Assembly (NCBI GenBank): GCA_000621765.1
Contig: JHXJ01000004.1
Location: forward strand, 96,526-160,525
Direction of reading: 5' to 3'
Source of the DNA: Ruminococcaceae bacterium AB4001
GTDB taxonomy: Bacteria > Bacillota > Clostridia > Saccharofermentanales > Saccharofermentanaceae
DNA: 64,000 nucleotides
Positions 53,617-63,263 of the stretch are shown here, piece by piece. Each line of letters starts with the position of its first letter. The first letter of the stretch is position 1. Below the pieces are notes generated by a model that saw only the letters and a program-made list of their open reading frames with translations, made no database searches and was not told the origin of the DNA. Made by a program: the position numbers and the translations under genes.

Positions 53617-54594
53617 ATGGGTTATTATTGCGGAATCGACTTGGGCGGTACGAACATCAAAGCAGGTATCGTTGACGGAGAAGGAAAACTTCTTAACAAG
53701 CTGTCGATCAAGACAAGAGCTGAGAGATCAATGGAAGAGATCATTCACGATATGGGTCAGCTTGCTGCTGATGCTATCAAGGATGCAGGTCTTGAGGTAA
53801 AGGATATCGAGTGCATCGGTATCGGATCTCCCGGAACTCCCGATAACGACGAAGGACTTCTTGTATATTCAAGCAACCTTCCTTTCAACAAAGCTCCCAT
53901 GAGAAAGCTTATCAGGGAAGTTATTGATCTTCCTGTATATATCGATAACGATGCTAACTGCGCTGCAATGGCTGAGGCTGTAGCAGGTGCCGCAAAGGGC
54001 GCAAAGGATTCCGTTACCATCACATTGGGAACGGGTGTAGGTGCAGGCGTCATCGTTAACGGAAGGATCTTCTCCGGATTTAACCAGGCAGGTTCCGAGT
54101 TCGGCCACACCGTTCTCGTTTCAGGCGGCGTACAGTGCGGATGCGGCAGAAAGGGCTGCTTCGAGCAGTATGCTTCCGCTACGGCTCTCGCAAGAATGAC
54201 AAGAGAAGCTGCTGAGGCAAATCCTGATTCACTGCTCAACAAGGTCAAGGAAGATTTCGGCGAGTGGAATGCACAGATCGCATTCGTAGCAATGCGTGAA
54301 GGCGATAAGACAGCTGCAGAAGTCGTTGACAGCTACACTGATTATCTTGCTGACGGTCTCGCCAATGCAATCAACGCATTCATGCCTGAGATCCTCGTCG
54401 TAGGCGGCGGTGTATGCAACGAAGGCGATCCGCTCCTTATCCCGATGCGCGAGAAGACAATGTCACGTCCTTACTTCGGACCCGGAGTTCCGAAGACCCG
54501 CATCGAGCTTGCCCGGATGGGTAATGACGCAGGTATCGTAGGTGCTGCCATGATGGGTAAGTCCTGCGTTGACGACGGCAAAAACGGCAAGTGA
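53617..54594 (+). CDS. glcK: ROK-family glucokinase
   Basis: A 325-residue sugar kinase of the ROK family, best fit glucokinase. ATP-binding DLGGTNIKAGIVD (8-20), catalytic Asp in YIDNDANCAA, TLGTGVGAGV, and the ROK zinc motif with His in EFGHTVL and cysteines in CGCGRKGCFEQYAS. The C-terminal ILVVGGGVCNEG is typical. It would phosphorylate the free glucose released by cellobiose phosphorylase. It has its own promoter and is followed by truA six bases later. Confidence 0.9.
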   Translation: MGYYCGIDLGGTNIKAGIVDGEGKLLNKLSIKTRAERSMEEIIHDMGQLAADAIKDAGLEVKDIECIGIGSPGTPDNDEGLLVYSSNLPFNKAPMRKLIREVIDLPVYIDNDANCAAMAEAVAGAAKGAKDSVTITLGTGVGAGVIVNGRIFSGFNQAGSEFGHTVLVSGGVQCGCGRKGCFEQYASATALARMTREAAEANPDSLLNKVKEDFGEWNAQIAFVAMREGDKTAAEVVDSYTDYLADGLANAINAFMPEILVVGGGVCNEGDPLLIPMREKTMSRPYFGPGVPKTRIELARMGNDAGIVGAAMMGKSCVDDGKNGK

Positions 54595-54600
54595 TCCGAT

Positions 54601-55347
54601 ATGCCGAGAATAGCCTTCATTACTGAATTTGACGGCACTGATTTCGCGGGATTCCAGTCACAGGAGAACGCGAGAGCTGTCCAGGATGTGATCGAGAAGG
54701 CGCTCGAAGAACTTTATAAAACAAAGATACGTTTAACGGGATGTTCCCGCACAGACGCAGGTGTGCACGCAAGATGTCACTTAAGTCATGCGGACGTCCC
54801 GTTTGTAATTCCCGAGGATAAATTCCCTCTGGCGATGAATGCGCTTTTGCCGGACGATGTCGCCGTAAAGAAGTCGTTCTATGTGAGCGATGATTTTTCG
54901 GCAAGGTTCGACATCAAGGGCAAAAGATACATCTACCGCATCTATTCTTCTCCCACGAGAAGTCCGCTCCTGGACAGGACCTCATATTACTGTCCCATTA
55001 AGCCTGACATCGCGAAAATGCAGGCCGCTGCTTCATTTTTCGCCGGCGAGCATGACTTCGCGGCATTCTGCGCAACGGGCGGATCACAGAAGACGACAGT
55101 AAGAAGGCTTTTCGGAGTAAAGGTTGAAGCCAAAGGTGAAGACCCGTGCCAGATAGAGATAGAGGTGTCGGGCGAGGCCTTCCTCTACAACATGGTAAGG
55201 ATAATTGCCGGAACCCTTCTTTATGTAGGACAGGGAAAGATAGAGCCTGACGAAGTCGGGAATATTATTGATTCATGTGACAGGAGCCTTGCGGGAAAGA
55301 CACTGCCTGCCAGGGGACTTACTCTGGAAGAAGTGTTTATCAGATAA
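54601..55347 (+). CDS. truA: tRNA pseudouridine(38-40) synthase
   Basis: A 248-residue TruA that makes pseudouridine at positions 38-40 of tRNA anticodon stems. FDGTDFAGFQSQ, the catalytic Asp52 in CSRTDAGVHAR, RYIYRIYS, GEHDFAAFCATG and FLYNMVRIIAGTLL are conserved. truA commonly follows the ecfA-ecfT genes in Firmicutes; here glucokinase has been placed between them. Confidence 0.95.
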   Translation: MPRIAFITEFDGTDFAGFQSQENARAVQDVIEKALEELYKTKIRLTGCSRTDAGVHARCHLSHADVPFVIPEDKFPLAMNALLPDDVAVKKSFYVSDDFSARFDIKGKRYIYRIYSSPTRSPLLDRTSYYCPIKPDIAKMQAAASFFAGEHDFAAFCATGGSQKTTVRRLFGVKVEAKGEDPCQIEIEVSGEAFLYNMVRIIAGTLLYVGQGKIEPDEVGNIIDSCDRSLAGKTLPARGLTLEEVFIR

Positions 55348-55419
55348 GCCTTACAGGGATGTGATAGTTCAAGGTCCCCTGCAATCGGTTCTCTTTATAT
55401 TAATTAAAAATCTCTAAGG

Positions 55420-55458
55420 TGATATAATTGTTTAAATGCGGGCCGGAATACCCGCATT
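55420..55458 (+). promoter_or_regulatory. Extended -10 promoter and start-site hairpin of nfeD
   Basis: TGATATAAT (55420-55428) is an extended -10 box. It is followed at about +1 by ATGCGGG-CCGGAATA-CCCGCAT (55436-55457), a 7-bp hairpin at the 5' end of the expected mRNA. GGGAGG then precedes the ATG at 55484. The hairpin may stabilise the message. Confidence 0.5.
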
Positions 55459-55483
55459 AAATAAACAAGGGAGGATTAAAGAA

Positions 55484-55924
55484 ATGATCAGTTGGTGGGT
55501 TATTTGGCTCGTCATTGCAATTGTCATGCTGATCATCGAAATTGCTACCACAGGTCTTGCAACTCTATGGTTCGCCGTAGGTGCACTGATCGCCATGGTC
55601 ATGGACCTTTGTGGTGCTTCGGTTTCATCGCAGATCATTGTGATGGCTGCCGTCTCCGTAGTCTGTTTTGTGCTTTGCATGATCTGGATAAGACCAAAGC
55701 TTGAAACACTTCGCAAGAAGAATGTTCAGCGTACAAATGCAGACAGGCTCATCGGAAAGGAAGGCATAGTAATAGTGCCTTTGAATGCCACAGAAGGCAA
55801 AGGCCAGGTCAAGGTCGACGGACAGATTTGGAGTGCCAAAGCGGATGCCGACATTGCCGAAGGCGTAAGAGTTACAGTTAAATCAATTGAAGGCGTAAAA
55901 CTCGTAGTCGAGTGCGCCGCCTAA
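55484..55924 (+). CDS. NfeD-like membrane protein
   Basis: A 146-residue protein with two or three membrane helices (about 5-25, 28-45 and 50-70) and a C-terminal OB-fold domain (about 85-146, RLIGKEGIVIVPLNATEGKGQVKVDGQIWSA) characteristic of short NfeD proteins. NfeD proteins are obligate neighbours of SPFH/stomatin proteins, and one follows here after 17 bases. The ATG at 55484 follows GGGAGG; the frame extends upstream through the leader hairpin. Confidence 0.9.
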   Translation: MISWWVIWLVIAIVMLIIEIATTGLATLWFAVGALIAMVMDLCGASVSSQIIVMAAVSVVCFVLCMIWIRPKLETLRKKNVQRTNADRLIGKEGIVIVPLNATEGKGQVKVDGQIWSAKADADIAEGVRVTVKSIEGVKLVVECAA

Positions 55925-55941
55925 AAGGGGAGGAAGTAAAA

Positions 55942-56880
55942 ATGTTACCTATCATTTCAGTTTCAGCAGGCACGATCGTAGCAGTATCAGGAGCTACCAT
56001 AGCCGGTGTTGCAATCACGCTCATTATTCTGCTCGTCATCATTCTGCCTAACATCAAGATCGTTCCGCAGGCAACGACATTCATCATCGAGCGTCTCGGA
56101 ACTTACAGAACGACATGGGAGACGGGTTTCCATATCAAGGTTCCTTTCATCGACCGCGTCGCAAAGAAGATCTCATTAAAGGAAAAGGTCGCTGACTTCG
56201 CTCCTCAGGCCGTTATCACCAAGGATAACGTTACGATGCAGATCGATACGGTCCTTTTCTATCAGATCGTAGACCCTAAGCTCTATACATACGGAATCGA
56301 GCGTCCTATCGTTGCTATCGAGAACCTCTCGGCAACAACGCTCCGTAACATTATCGGTGACCTGGAGCTCGACCAGACTCTCACATCAAGAGACATCATC
56401 AACACAAGAATGAGAGAGATCCTTGACGAAGCTACAGACCCTTGGGGAATCAAGGTTAACCGTGTTGAGCTCAATAACATCATCCCGCCTAAGGAAATCC
56501 AGGCAGCGATGGAGAAGCAGATGAAGGCTGAGCGTGAGAAGAGAGAAAAGATCCTCATCGCAGAAGGTGAAAAGGAATCTGCAATCAGAGTCGCAGAGGG
56601 TGAAAAGGAAGCAGCTATCTTAAGAGCTGAAGCTAAGAAGCAGGCTGCTATCAGAGAAGCTGAAGGTCAGGCTCAGGCTATCCTCGCAGTACAGGAAGCT
56701 ACGGCTAAGGGTCTCCAGATGGTCAAGGACGTAGGCGCTGATGACGGACTTATCGCCATCAAGGGTCTTGAAGCACTCGAAAAGGTCGGCCAGGGAGCAT
56801 CTACAAAGATCATCATCCCTTCAGATCTTCAGGGTATCGCAGGTCTTACAACCACGATCAAAGAGATCGCAAAATCATAA
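55942..56880 (+). CDS. SPFH/stomatin-like membrane protein (QmcA type)
   Basis: A 312-residue membrane-scaffold protein. One N-terminal hydrophobic hairpin or anchor (about 5-35) is followed by the SPFH domain (ATTFIIERLGTYRTTWETGFHIKVPFIDRVA, DNVTMQIDTVLFYQI, LRNIIGDLELDQTLTSRD). A long charged coiled coil (about 185-255) contains repeats such as EGEKESAIRVAEGEKEAAILRAE. It forms oligomeric membrane microdomains, probably with the NfeD neighbour. ATG 55942 lies just after GGAGGAAG; a longer frame overlapping nfeD is not needed. Confidence 0.92.
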   Translation: MLPIISVSAGTIVAVSGATIAGVAITLIILLVIILPNIKIVPQATTFIIERLGTYRTTWETGFHIKVPFIDRVAKKISLKEKVADFAPQAVITKDNVTMQIDTVLFYQIVDPKLYTYGIERPIVAIENLSATTLRNIIGDLELDQTLTSRDIINTRMREILDEATDPWGIKVNRVELNNIIPPKEIQAAMEKQMKAEREKREKILIAEGEKESAIRVAEGEKEAAILRAEAKKQAAIREAEGQAQAILAVQEATAKGLQMVKDVGADDGLIAIKGLEALEKVGQGASTKIIIPSDLQGIAGLTTTIKEIAKS

Positions 56881-56913
56881 TTAAGACTATAAGTCTTTCG
56901 GAGGTGGAAACAT

Positions 56914-58377
56914 ATGGATTACGGTATGTGGAATGACAGAACCAACATGAGCATGCTCACAGACTTCTATGAGCTCACCATGGCTAACGGTTATCTGAAC
57001 AGCGGCAACAGGGACAAGATCGTTTACTTCGACATGTTCTTCAGAAATATCCCCGAGAATGGCGGATATGCTGTCATGGCAGGTCTGGAGCAGGTTATCG
57101 ATTATCTCTCGAGCCTCAAGTTCTCTGAAGATGATCTTGCTTTCCTCAAGGATAACTATCACTTCAATGAAGAGTTCATCAACTACCTGAGAGGTTTTGA
57201 ATTCACATGTGACGTCTGGGCTATCCCGGAAGGAACTGTCGTATTCCCTAAAGAGCCCCTCGTTAAGGTAAGAGGTCCTATCATCCAGGCCCAGCTCCTT
57301 GAGACAGCGCTTCTCTGCACGATCAATCACCAGACTCTTATCGCAACGAAGACTGCAAGGATCGTAAGAGCAGCTGAGGGCAGACCTGTCATGGAGTTCG
57401 GTGCACGCCGTGCGCAGGGCTTCGACGCATCCGTTCTCGGCGCGAGAGCAGCTTATATCGCAGGCGCAGCAGGCACTTCCTGCACGATCTGCGGACAGCA
57501 GTTCGATATCCCGCTCTCCGGCACAATGGCTCACTCCTGGGTAATGCTTTTCGACAATGAGTTCGAAGCATTCAAGGCATATTCACTCGCATATCCTGAC
57601 GGAGCACTTCTGCTCGTTGACACTTATGATGTTCTCCGTTCCGGTATTCCGAATGCGATCAAGTGTGCAAAGGAAGTTCTCGAGCCCATGGGCAAGAGAC
57701 TCAAGGGTATCAGAATTGACTCCGGCGACCTTACATACATGACACAGAGTGCACGTAAGATGCTCGATGAAGCAGGACTTACGGATTGTAAGATCACTGT
57801 TTCCAACGCTCTTGACGAGTATCTCATCAGAGACCTCATCAGCCAGGGCGCATGCATCGATTCTTTCGGTGTAGGCGAGAGACTTATCACTTCAAAGGCT
57901 GAGCCTGTTTTCGGAGGCGTTTACAAGATCTCTGCAGTTGAGGCTGACGACGGTACGATCATCCCTAAGATGAAGATCTCCGATTCCATCGGCAAGGTTA
58001 CAAATCCCTGCTCAAAGAAGATCGTAAGATTCTACGACAACGCTACAGGCAAGGCTTTGGCTGACGTCGTCATGGTTGCAGACGAGGAGATCCCGAACGG
58101 CGAACCTTATGAGATCTTCGATCCTGACAACACATGGAAGTCCAAGGTTCTCGAGAACTACAGAACCAGAGAAATCATGGTACAGATCTTCAAGGGCGGT
58201 AAGCTCGTTTATAACAAGCCTACGATCGGTGAGATCAGAGCTTACTGTACAACAGAGCTCGATTCACTCTGGGATTCCGTCAAGAGATTCGAAAATCCCC
58301 ACAATTATTATGTCGACCTTTCACCCAAGCTTTGGAAGATCAAGGACGACATCTTGAGATCATACAGAAGAAGATAA
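56914..58377 (+). CDS. pncB: Nicotinate phosphoribosyltransferase
   Basis: A 487-residue enzyme that joins nicotinate to PRPP using ATP, for NAD salvage. The start NMSMLTDFYELTMANGYL is typical. EFGARRAQGFDASVLGARAAYIAG is the substrate-binding region, the phosphorylated His lies in GTMAHSWVMLF, and GIRIDSGDLTYM and SFGVGERLITSKAEPVFGGVYK bind PRPP. Strong CGGAGGTG ribosome site. It stands between the NfeD/SPFH pair and the cyclophilin gene. Confidence 0.95.
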   Translation: MDYGMWNDRTNMSMLTDFYELTMANGYLNSGNRDKIVYFDMFFRNIPENGGYAVMAGLEQVIDYLSSLKFSEDDLAFLKDNYHFNEEFINYLRGFEFTCDVWAIPEGTVVFPKEPLVKVRGPIIQAQLLETALLCTINHQTLIATKTARIVRAAEGRPVMEFGARRAQGFDASVLGARAAYIAGAAGTSCTICGQQFDIPLSGTMAHSWVMLFDNEFEAFKAYSLAYPDGALLLVDTYDVLRSGIPNAIKCAKEVLEPMGKRLKGIRIDSGDLTYMTQSARKMLDEAGLTDCKITVSNALDEYLIRDLISQGACIDSFGVGERLITSKAEPVFGGVYKISAVEADDGTIIPKMKISDSIGKVTNPCSKKIVRFYDNATGKALADVVMVADEEIPNGEPYEIFDPDNTWKSKVLENYRTREIMVQIFKGGKLVYNKPTIGEIRAYCTTELDSLWDSVKRFENPHNYYVDLSPKLWKIKDDILRSYRRR

Positions 58378-58389
58378 GGAGAAATACTA

Positions 58390-58875
58390 ATGGCAAATCC
58401 TGTTGTTACCATCCAGATGAAGGACGGCGGCGTTATGAAGGCCGAGCTTTATCCTGAGATCGCACCTATTACGGTTCAGAATTTTATCGACCTTGCATCC
58501 AAAGGTTTTTATAACGGACTGATCTTTCACAGAGTCATTTCCGGATTCATGATCCAGGGCGGCGATCCTGACGGCATCGGCACAGGCGGCCCGGGTTACT
58601 GCATCAAGGGCGAGTTCACGGCTAACGGATTCAGGAACGATCTTAAGCACACCAGAGGCGTTCTTTCCATGGCACGTGCAGGAGATCCTGATTCTGCAGG
58701 TTCACAGTTCTTCATCGTTCATGAGGATTCCACTTTCCTTGACGGCCAGTATGCCGCTTTCGGTAAGATTATCGAGGGCATTGAAGTCGTTGATAAGATT
58801 GCTTCCGTCATGACAAACAGACAGGACAGACCGTTGGAGCCCCAGCAGATCGACTTCATGACTGTTCAGCTCTGA
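58390..58875 (+). CDS. Peptidyl-prolyl cis-trans isomerase, cyclophilin type
   Basis: A 161-residue cytoplasmic cyclophilin without signal peptide. FYNGLIFHRVISGFMIQGGDPDGIGTGGPGY includes the catalytic Arg (FHRV); RGVLSMARAGDPDSAGSQFFIVHED and the FGKIIEG stretch complete the active-site barrel. It catalyses proline isomerisation in folding. Twelve bases after pncB, so probably co-transcribed with it. Confidence 0.94.
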   Translation: MANPVVTIQMKDGGVMKAELYPEIAPITVQNFIDLASKGFYNGLIFHRVISGFMIQGGDPDGIGTGGPGYCIKGEFTANGFRNDLKHTRGVLSMARAGDPDSAGSQFFIVHEDSTFLDGQYAAFGKIIEGIEVVDKIASVMTNRQDRPLEPQQIDFMTVQL

Positions 58876-58918
58876 TAGTAAAAAGTAATTTCAAGCAGCG
58901 GGGTTTCAGGAGAGGATA

Positions 58919-60547
58919 ATGAAGGAAGTAAAGCAGATCGGAGACAGTTCAAAGGCAAAGGCTGCCAAGGCCGGGAGCCATAAGAAGTCTTCGCGCGAGC
59001 CTAAGTGTATTACGATACCTTTTGCGTGGCTTTATACTTCATTGATCCTTTTCCTGACGATCCCGCTGTTTATGTTTTTCCTCGGATATCTGAAACTGGC
59101 AGTGGGCATTCCGCTCCTGTTTATCTTTGCAGGCGTTGTTCTGTTCGCTGTTTCCGATTGTCTTAACGATCCTAACGGAACAAAACTTGCCAAGTATTAC
59201 ACGGATATCAAGATACCCGTATCATATATCATCGGATTTGCCGTAATCGCTCTGGTGATATCTTTTGTCTCAGGCGTCGGAGAATATATCTATACTCTTC
59301 AGGATCACCAGTTCAGAAGGGCGATCTTAAGAGACCTCATAGATTACGACTGGCCTGTTATCTACAACTATTCCACGCAGACAAATCCGGAAGTAATCTC
59401 CATCTATGGGCTTGCGTCCGGTGAGCGTGCTTTCTCGTATTACTTTATCTACTGGATGCCTGCAGCACTCGCAGGAAAGATGTTCGGATTCGGGGCGGGA
59501 AATTTCGTCCTGTTCCTCTGGAATTCGATCGGCATCTTCTTGTCTTTCGTGGCTGCAAGCGCGGTAATAAAGAAGTTCACTTACTGGGTCCCTTTCATCT
59601 TCGTGTTCTTTTCGGGACTCGATGCCATACCCAACCTTATCTATGAGCTCGTTCCATATTCCGGGTGGCGCTGGTATGAAGGGTATGTGCCGGTAATGTC
59701 CTATGTCAGCAACTTCAGGGAACTTGCGAGCGTATATAATCAGATCGTTCCGTGCTTTATCGTCGTTGCACTGCTGATGCTGTCTCACAACACGCGTTCC
59801 ATGGGACTTACGGCGGGAATCCTTTTCGCATATTCGCCGTGGGCAGTATTCGGAATCCTGCCGATGGTCGCAGCTTACCTTTTTGGGAACAAGCACAGGA
59901 CCAACACAGTAACCAAGAACCTTACGAATATCTTCAGTCCGGCCAACATCGCATCCGCGCTGCTCCTTCTGGTGATCTTCGGAAGTTACTATATGTCCAA
60001 TTCGGCGGCGACAGGCTTCAAGGGATTCGCATGGACGTTCTTTGACAAGCCGGGAATGTTCATTCCAGCGTACATTGTTTTCATTGCGATCGAAGTCCTG
60101 CCATTCGTGCTCATCCTTTATAAGGATCATAAGAACGATCCCGTATTTATTGCAGCGATCGTCGCGCTCCTCATAATCCCTTTCTACCAGATCACCGAAA
60201 TGAACGATCTGGCAATGAGAGGTTCCATGCCGGCACTGTTCTATTTCTGCATACTGCTTATGAACAAAGTATCCGACGTCATGGATGAGAAGAATACTCC
60301 GACGACCAGGAAAGGTTGGCTTAAGTCCGCTGCGGTCATGCTTACGGTCATACTCATGATGATCCCGACTTTAATGAATCTTTTTGTTATCTTCGGATCC
60401 GTTATCCAGGGCGATCCGAGCGATAAGGAAGACATCGGTTCATTCGGTAACATCAACAATGCCAAATATGCCGAAGTCGTTCAGGAACAGTTCTTTGCCG
60501 AAGGTTATCAGGACAGTTTCTTCTACCGTTATTTCGCGGGAGACTGA
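58919..60547 (+). CDS. Polytopic membrane protein, GT-C-like, copy 1
   Basis: A 542-residue integral membrane protein with a basic 30-residue cytoplasmic N-terminus and about eleven to thirteen helices. After the third or fourth helix a loop holds GVGEYIYTLQDHQFRRAIL, with Asp129-His130 in the position where lipid-linked-sugar transferases of the GT-C class have their acidic catalytic residues; WPVIYNYSTQTNPEVIS and YWMPAALAGKM follow. The C-terminus is a soluble tail ending GYQDSFFYRYFAGD. It is a tandem paralogue of the next gene, next to a GT2 enzyme and YfhO. A role in transferring sugars to surface polymers is inferred. Confidence 0.65.
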   Translation: MKEVKQIGDSSKAKAAKAGSHKKSSREPKCITIPFAWLYTSLILFLTIPLFMFFLGYLKLAVGIPLLFIFAGVVLFAVSDCLNDPNGTKLAKYYTDIKIPVSYIIGFAVIALVISFVSGVGEYIYTLQDHQFRRAILRDLIDYDWPVIYNYSTQTNPEVISIYGLASGERAFSYYFIYWMPAALAGKMFGFGAGNFVLFLWNSIGIFLSFVAASAVIKKFTYWVPFIFVFFSGLDAIPNLIYELVPYSGWRWYEGYVPVMSYVSNFRELASVYNQIVPCFIVVALLMLSHNTRSMGLTAGILFAYSPWAVFGILPMVAAYLFGNKHRTNTVTKNLTNIFSPANIASALLLLVIFGSYYMSNSAATGFKGFAWTFFDKPGMFIPAYIVFIAIEVLPFVLILYKDHKNDPVFIAAIVALLIIPFYQITEMNDLAMRGSMPALFYFCILLMNKVSDVMDEKNTPTTRKGWLKSAAVMLTVILMMIPTLMNLFVIFGSVIQGDPSDKEDIGSFGNINNAKYAEVVQEQFFAEGYQDSFFYRYFAGD

Positions 60548-60550
60548 CGG

Positions 60551-62119
60551 ATGAAGAAGGAGATTAGGATATCCTGCAGATCTTTCTTTGCTGTGAGTGC
60601 CGGTTTTCTTCTTTTGCCGGTCCTGATGTTCCTTGTCTGCTACTTAAAACTCTATATCGGTATTCCGGCTGCGATCCTTATGGCGGGAGCTTTTGTCTTT
60701 GCCGTAAAAGATTCATGCAAGGGCAAGGATGGAAAACTTCTCGAAAAAGGGGAGACCACTATCGTTATCCCGTTGGGATATCTTATCGGGTATTTCATTT
60801 TCGCGATGGTAATAGCATGGTTCTCGGGAGTCGGCGAATTCGTCGTGACCTTCAACGACCACCATTACAGATCCGCGATACTGAACGACCTTGTTAATTA
60901 CAGATGGCCTGTTGTCTACGATTATTCGACACAGACGAATCCTGAGGTCATTAGTTATTTTGGTAATTCCTCATATTCCGGCGCGGCATTCGTCTACTAT
61001 TTCACATACTGGATGCCTGCAGCGCTGATCGGAAAGCTCATGGGCGTAATGGCGGCAAGGATAGCACTTATCATCTGGACCGGCATAGGAATTTTCCTGA
61101 CGCTTATCGGAATGACAAAGTATATCGGCCGCGCGAGTTTCACGGTGCCTTTCTGCTACGTGTGTTTCGGCGGTCTTGATGCACTCCCGAATATCGTCCA
61201 CGAATATATCCCGTATACTTCCTGGAACGGAATGGAGAGATGGGTCCCCGAGCTTGCTTACGTATGCAACTTCGCTGAACTTACCAGCGTGTTCCACCAG
61301 TGCATTCCGATATTCCTCGCGGTCACTCTGATACTCATAATGAACAACACGAGATCCGTCGGATTTATCGGCGCGCTCATGCTGGCTTATTCTCCGTGGG
61401 GAGTATTAGGTCTTGTTCCTGTTGCGCTTACCTCCGTCTTCAGAAAAGAGATGAGGGGAAAAGATGCAAAGGCTGTTCTGAAAGATCTTTTCACGGTACA
61501 GAACATCGTCTCATGTGCTCTGATGCTGTTTATCTTCGGCGCTCTGTACTTAAGCAACAGTTCTTCTGTATCCGACAAGGGATTCATCCTGAAATACATA
61601 AGCAATCCGGTCGTCTGCATCCTGGTCTACATAGCATTCATCGCGATAGAAGTGCTTCCGTTTGCACTGATCCTCTATAAGAGCGAAAAGAAGAATGCGC
61701 TCTTTATCGCTTCTGTCATCGAGCTCTGTCTCATACCTTTGTACAAGGTCTCTTTCGAAAATGATTTCTGCCTGAGATGTTCCATGGCGCCGAGATTCAT
61801 TCTCTGCGTATTCCTGGCAAGATTTTTAAAGGATCTCTACGATGCCGACAAGATAATCGTAGCCAGGAAGATCAAGCGCAAGAAGAAGGATGTCGTCAGG
61901 ATGGCCCTGACCGTTCTCGTTACGATAGTGATGATCTACCCGGCATTCACCATGGCATTTTATATCGGCGGAAGCACGCTTACAGGTGAATCCACAGCCG
62001 CAGACGGAGTAGGTTCATTCGGAAACATAAACAATGAGGAACATCTCTGGAACTGCACGCACAACTATATGTGTGAAGGATATGAGGATACGTTCTTCTT
62101 CAAATACCTGGTCAGATAA
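60551..62119 (+). CDS. Polytopic membrane protein, GT-C-like, copy 2
   Basis: A 522-residue paralogue of the preceding protein with the same layout: about twelve helices, the loop GVGEFVVTFNDHHYRSAIL with Asp103-His104, YDYSTQTNPEVISYFG, YWMPAALIGKLMG, GGLDALPN, and the closing GSFGNINN...CEGYEDTFFFKYLVR. It lacks the long basic N-terminus of copy 1. The start lies three bases after copy 1 ends, so the two are co-translated and arose by tandem duplication, since diverged. Stop codons of this and the leftward GT2 gene are two bases apart. Confidence 0.65.
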   Translation: MKKEIRISCRSFFAVSAGFLLLPVLMFLVCYLKLYIGIPAAILMAGAFVFAVKDSCKGKDGKLLEKGETTIVIPLGYLIGYFIFAMVIAWFSGVGEFVVTFNDHHYRSAILNDLVNYRWPVVYDYSTQTNPEVISYFGNSSYSGAAFVYYFTYWMPAALIGKLMGVMAARIALIIWTGIGIFLTLIGMTKYIGRASFTVPFCYVCFGGLDALPNIVHEYIPYTSWNGMERWVPELAYVCNFAELTSVFHQCIPIFLAVTLILIMNNTRSVGFIGALMLAYSPWGVLGLVPVALTSVFRKEMRGKDAKAVLKDLFTVQNIVSCALMLFIFGALYLSNSSSVSDKGFILKYISNPVVCILVYIAFIAIEVLPFALILYKSEKKNALFIASVIELCLIPLYKVSFENDFCLRCSMAPRFILCVFLARFLKDLYDADKIIVARKIKRKKKDVVRMALTVLVTIVMIYPAFTMAFYIGGSTLTGESTAADGVGSFGNINNEEHLWNCTHNYMCEGYEDTFFFKYLVR

Positions 62120-62121
62120 GA

Positions 62122-63063
62122 TCAGTCTTTTGATTCCTCTGAAGTAATGTAGATAGGTCTTGCCTTGGCCTCTATGTAGATTCTTCCGATGTATTCACCG
62201 ATTATTCCGAGGCACATCAGCATAAGTCCGCCGATGAAGAGGATGAAACAGAGGAGTGAAGGATAACCTGCAACTTCTGTCCAGATCTTGCTGATTATCG
62301 CCTTGATGAAGTAGTAGAGCATATAAGCAAACCCTGCGAAAGCAAAGAACAGTCCCATATAAGTCGCAATACGGAGCGGGGCGGTCGTAAATGCCACGAT
62401 ACCATCTATAGCATATTTGAAAAGTTTCCAGAAGCTCCATTTGGTCTCGCCGGCAGCGCGCTCGACATTCTCATGTTCGACCCACTTGGTCCTGAATCCG
62501 ACCCAGGCAAATATACCTTTTGAAAAACGCTGACGCTCTTTGACACTTAAGATGGCATCAACGACTTCGCGTTTCATCAGACGGAAATCCCTTGCTCCGT
62601 CTGCTATCTCGATATCACACATGCGGTTGATAAGCTTATAGAAGCAGCGCGCGAAAAAGCTCCTGATCTTCGGTTCGCCTTTTCTGGTAACTCTTCTTGC
62701 AGCGATGATGTCGTATTCGCCTGAATCCAGGTCATTGATCATCTCGGGAATGAGCGACGGGGGATCCTGCATGTCTGCATCAAGGATCGCGACATAATCG
62801 CCCTTTGCCTTTTCCATGCCCGCATACATCGCAGCTTCCTTGCCGAAGTTCCTGGAGAAGAAAACATACTTTACGGATTTATCATTCTTGGCAAATTCTT
62901 TAATGATCTCTGACGTCTTATCCCTGCTTCCGTCATTTACGAAAATGAATTCATAATACCTGTCAGCGGAAGGATCCGACTGACGGACATTGCAAAGTGC
63001 TTCATAAAGGATCGGAAGCGATCCTTCTTCGTTGTAGCAGGGAACTATAAGACTTATGAGCAC
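62122..63063 (-). CDS. Family 2 glycosyltransferase with two C-terminal helices (GtrB/ArnC-like)
   Basis: A 313-residue membrane-attached glycosyltransferase that probably loads a sugar onto undecaprenyl phosphate. The GT-A domain has SLIVPCYNEEGSL, FVNDGSRDKTSE, FGKEAAMYAGMEKAKGDYVAILDADMQDPP (DxD motif), and the RRVTRKGEPKIRSFFARCFYKLINRM stretch typical of DPM1/GtrB proteins. Two membrane helices (about 230-255 and 265-290) end it. The lipid-linked sugar could serve GT-C enzymes such as the two proteins just upstream and YfhO. It is transcribed toward the GT-C-like genes, with stop codons nearly touching. Confidence 0.9.
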   Translation of the reverse strand: MLISLIVPCYNEEGSLPILYEALCNVRQSDPSADRYYEFIFVNDGSRDKTSEIIKEFAKNDKSVKYVFFSRNFGKEAAMYAGMEKAKGDYVAILDADMQDPPSLIPEMINDLDSGEYDIIAARRVTRKGEPKIRSFFARCFYKLINRMCDIEIADGARDFRLMKREVVDAILSVKERQRFSKGIFAWVGFRTKWVEHENVERAAGETKWSFWKLFKYAIDGIVAFTTAPLRIATYMGLFFAFAGFAYMLYYFIKAIISKIWTEVAGYPSLLCFILFIGGLMLMCLGIIGEYIGRIYIEAKARPIYITSEESKD

Positions 63064-63263
63064 TTTGATTCTCCTTTAGTATGCGAAGACTTTAATGATA
63101 TCTACAGCGGATAAAGATATTTGATCTGTTTGAGGCTTTCCACACAAGCGTGCATAGCACGCGCGGAGGACTTAGCCGAAAATAGATTAAATATCTTGTT
63201 TGTATTATAATCAAAAAATCTGAATAGTGACAGCAAAAAGCCGAAGAAAGGGCATCGACGCGA
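63064..63263. other. Divergent promoter region between GT2 and yfhO
   Basis: 200 bases between divergent genes. A TATAAT (63206-63211) lies 52 bases before the yfhO start, without a clear -35. GCGTG-CATAG-CACGC at about 63150-63164 is a small hairpin or operator. AAAGGG precedes the yfhO ATG, and CTCCTTT precedes the GT2 start on the other strand. Confidence 0.4.

Noticed and set aside
59327..60130. 267-codon leftward frame inside the GT-C-like gene
   Set aside because: Highly charged antisense frame without motif or start signal; a shadow of the membrane-protein codons.
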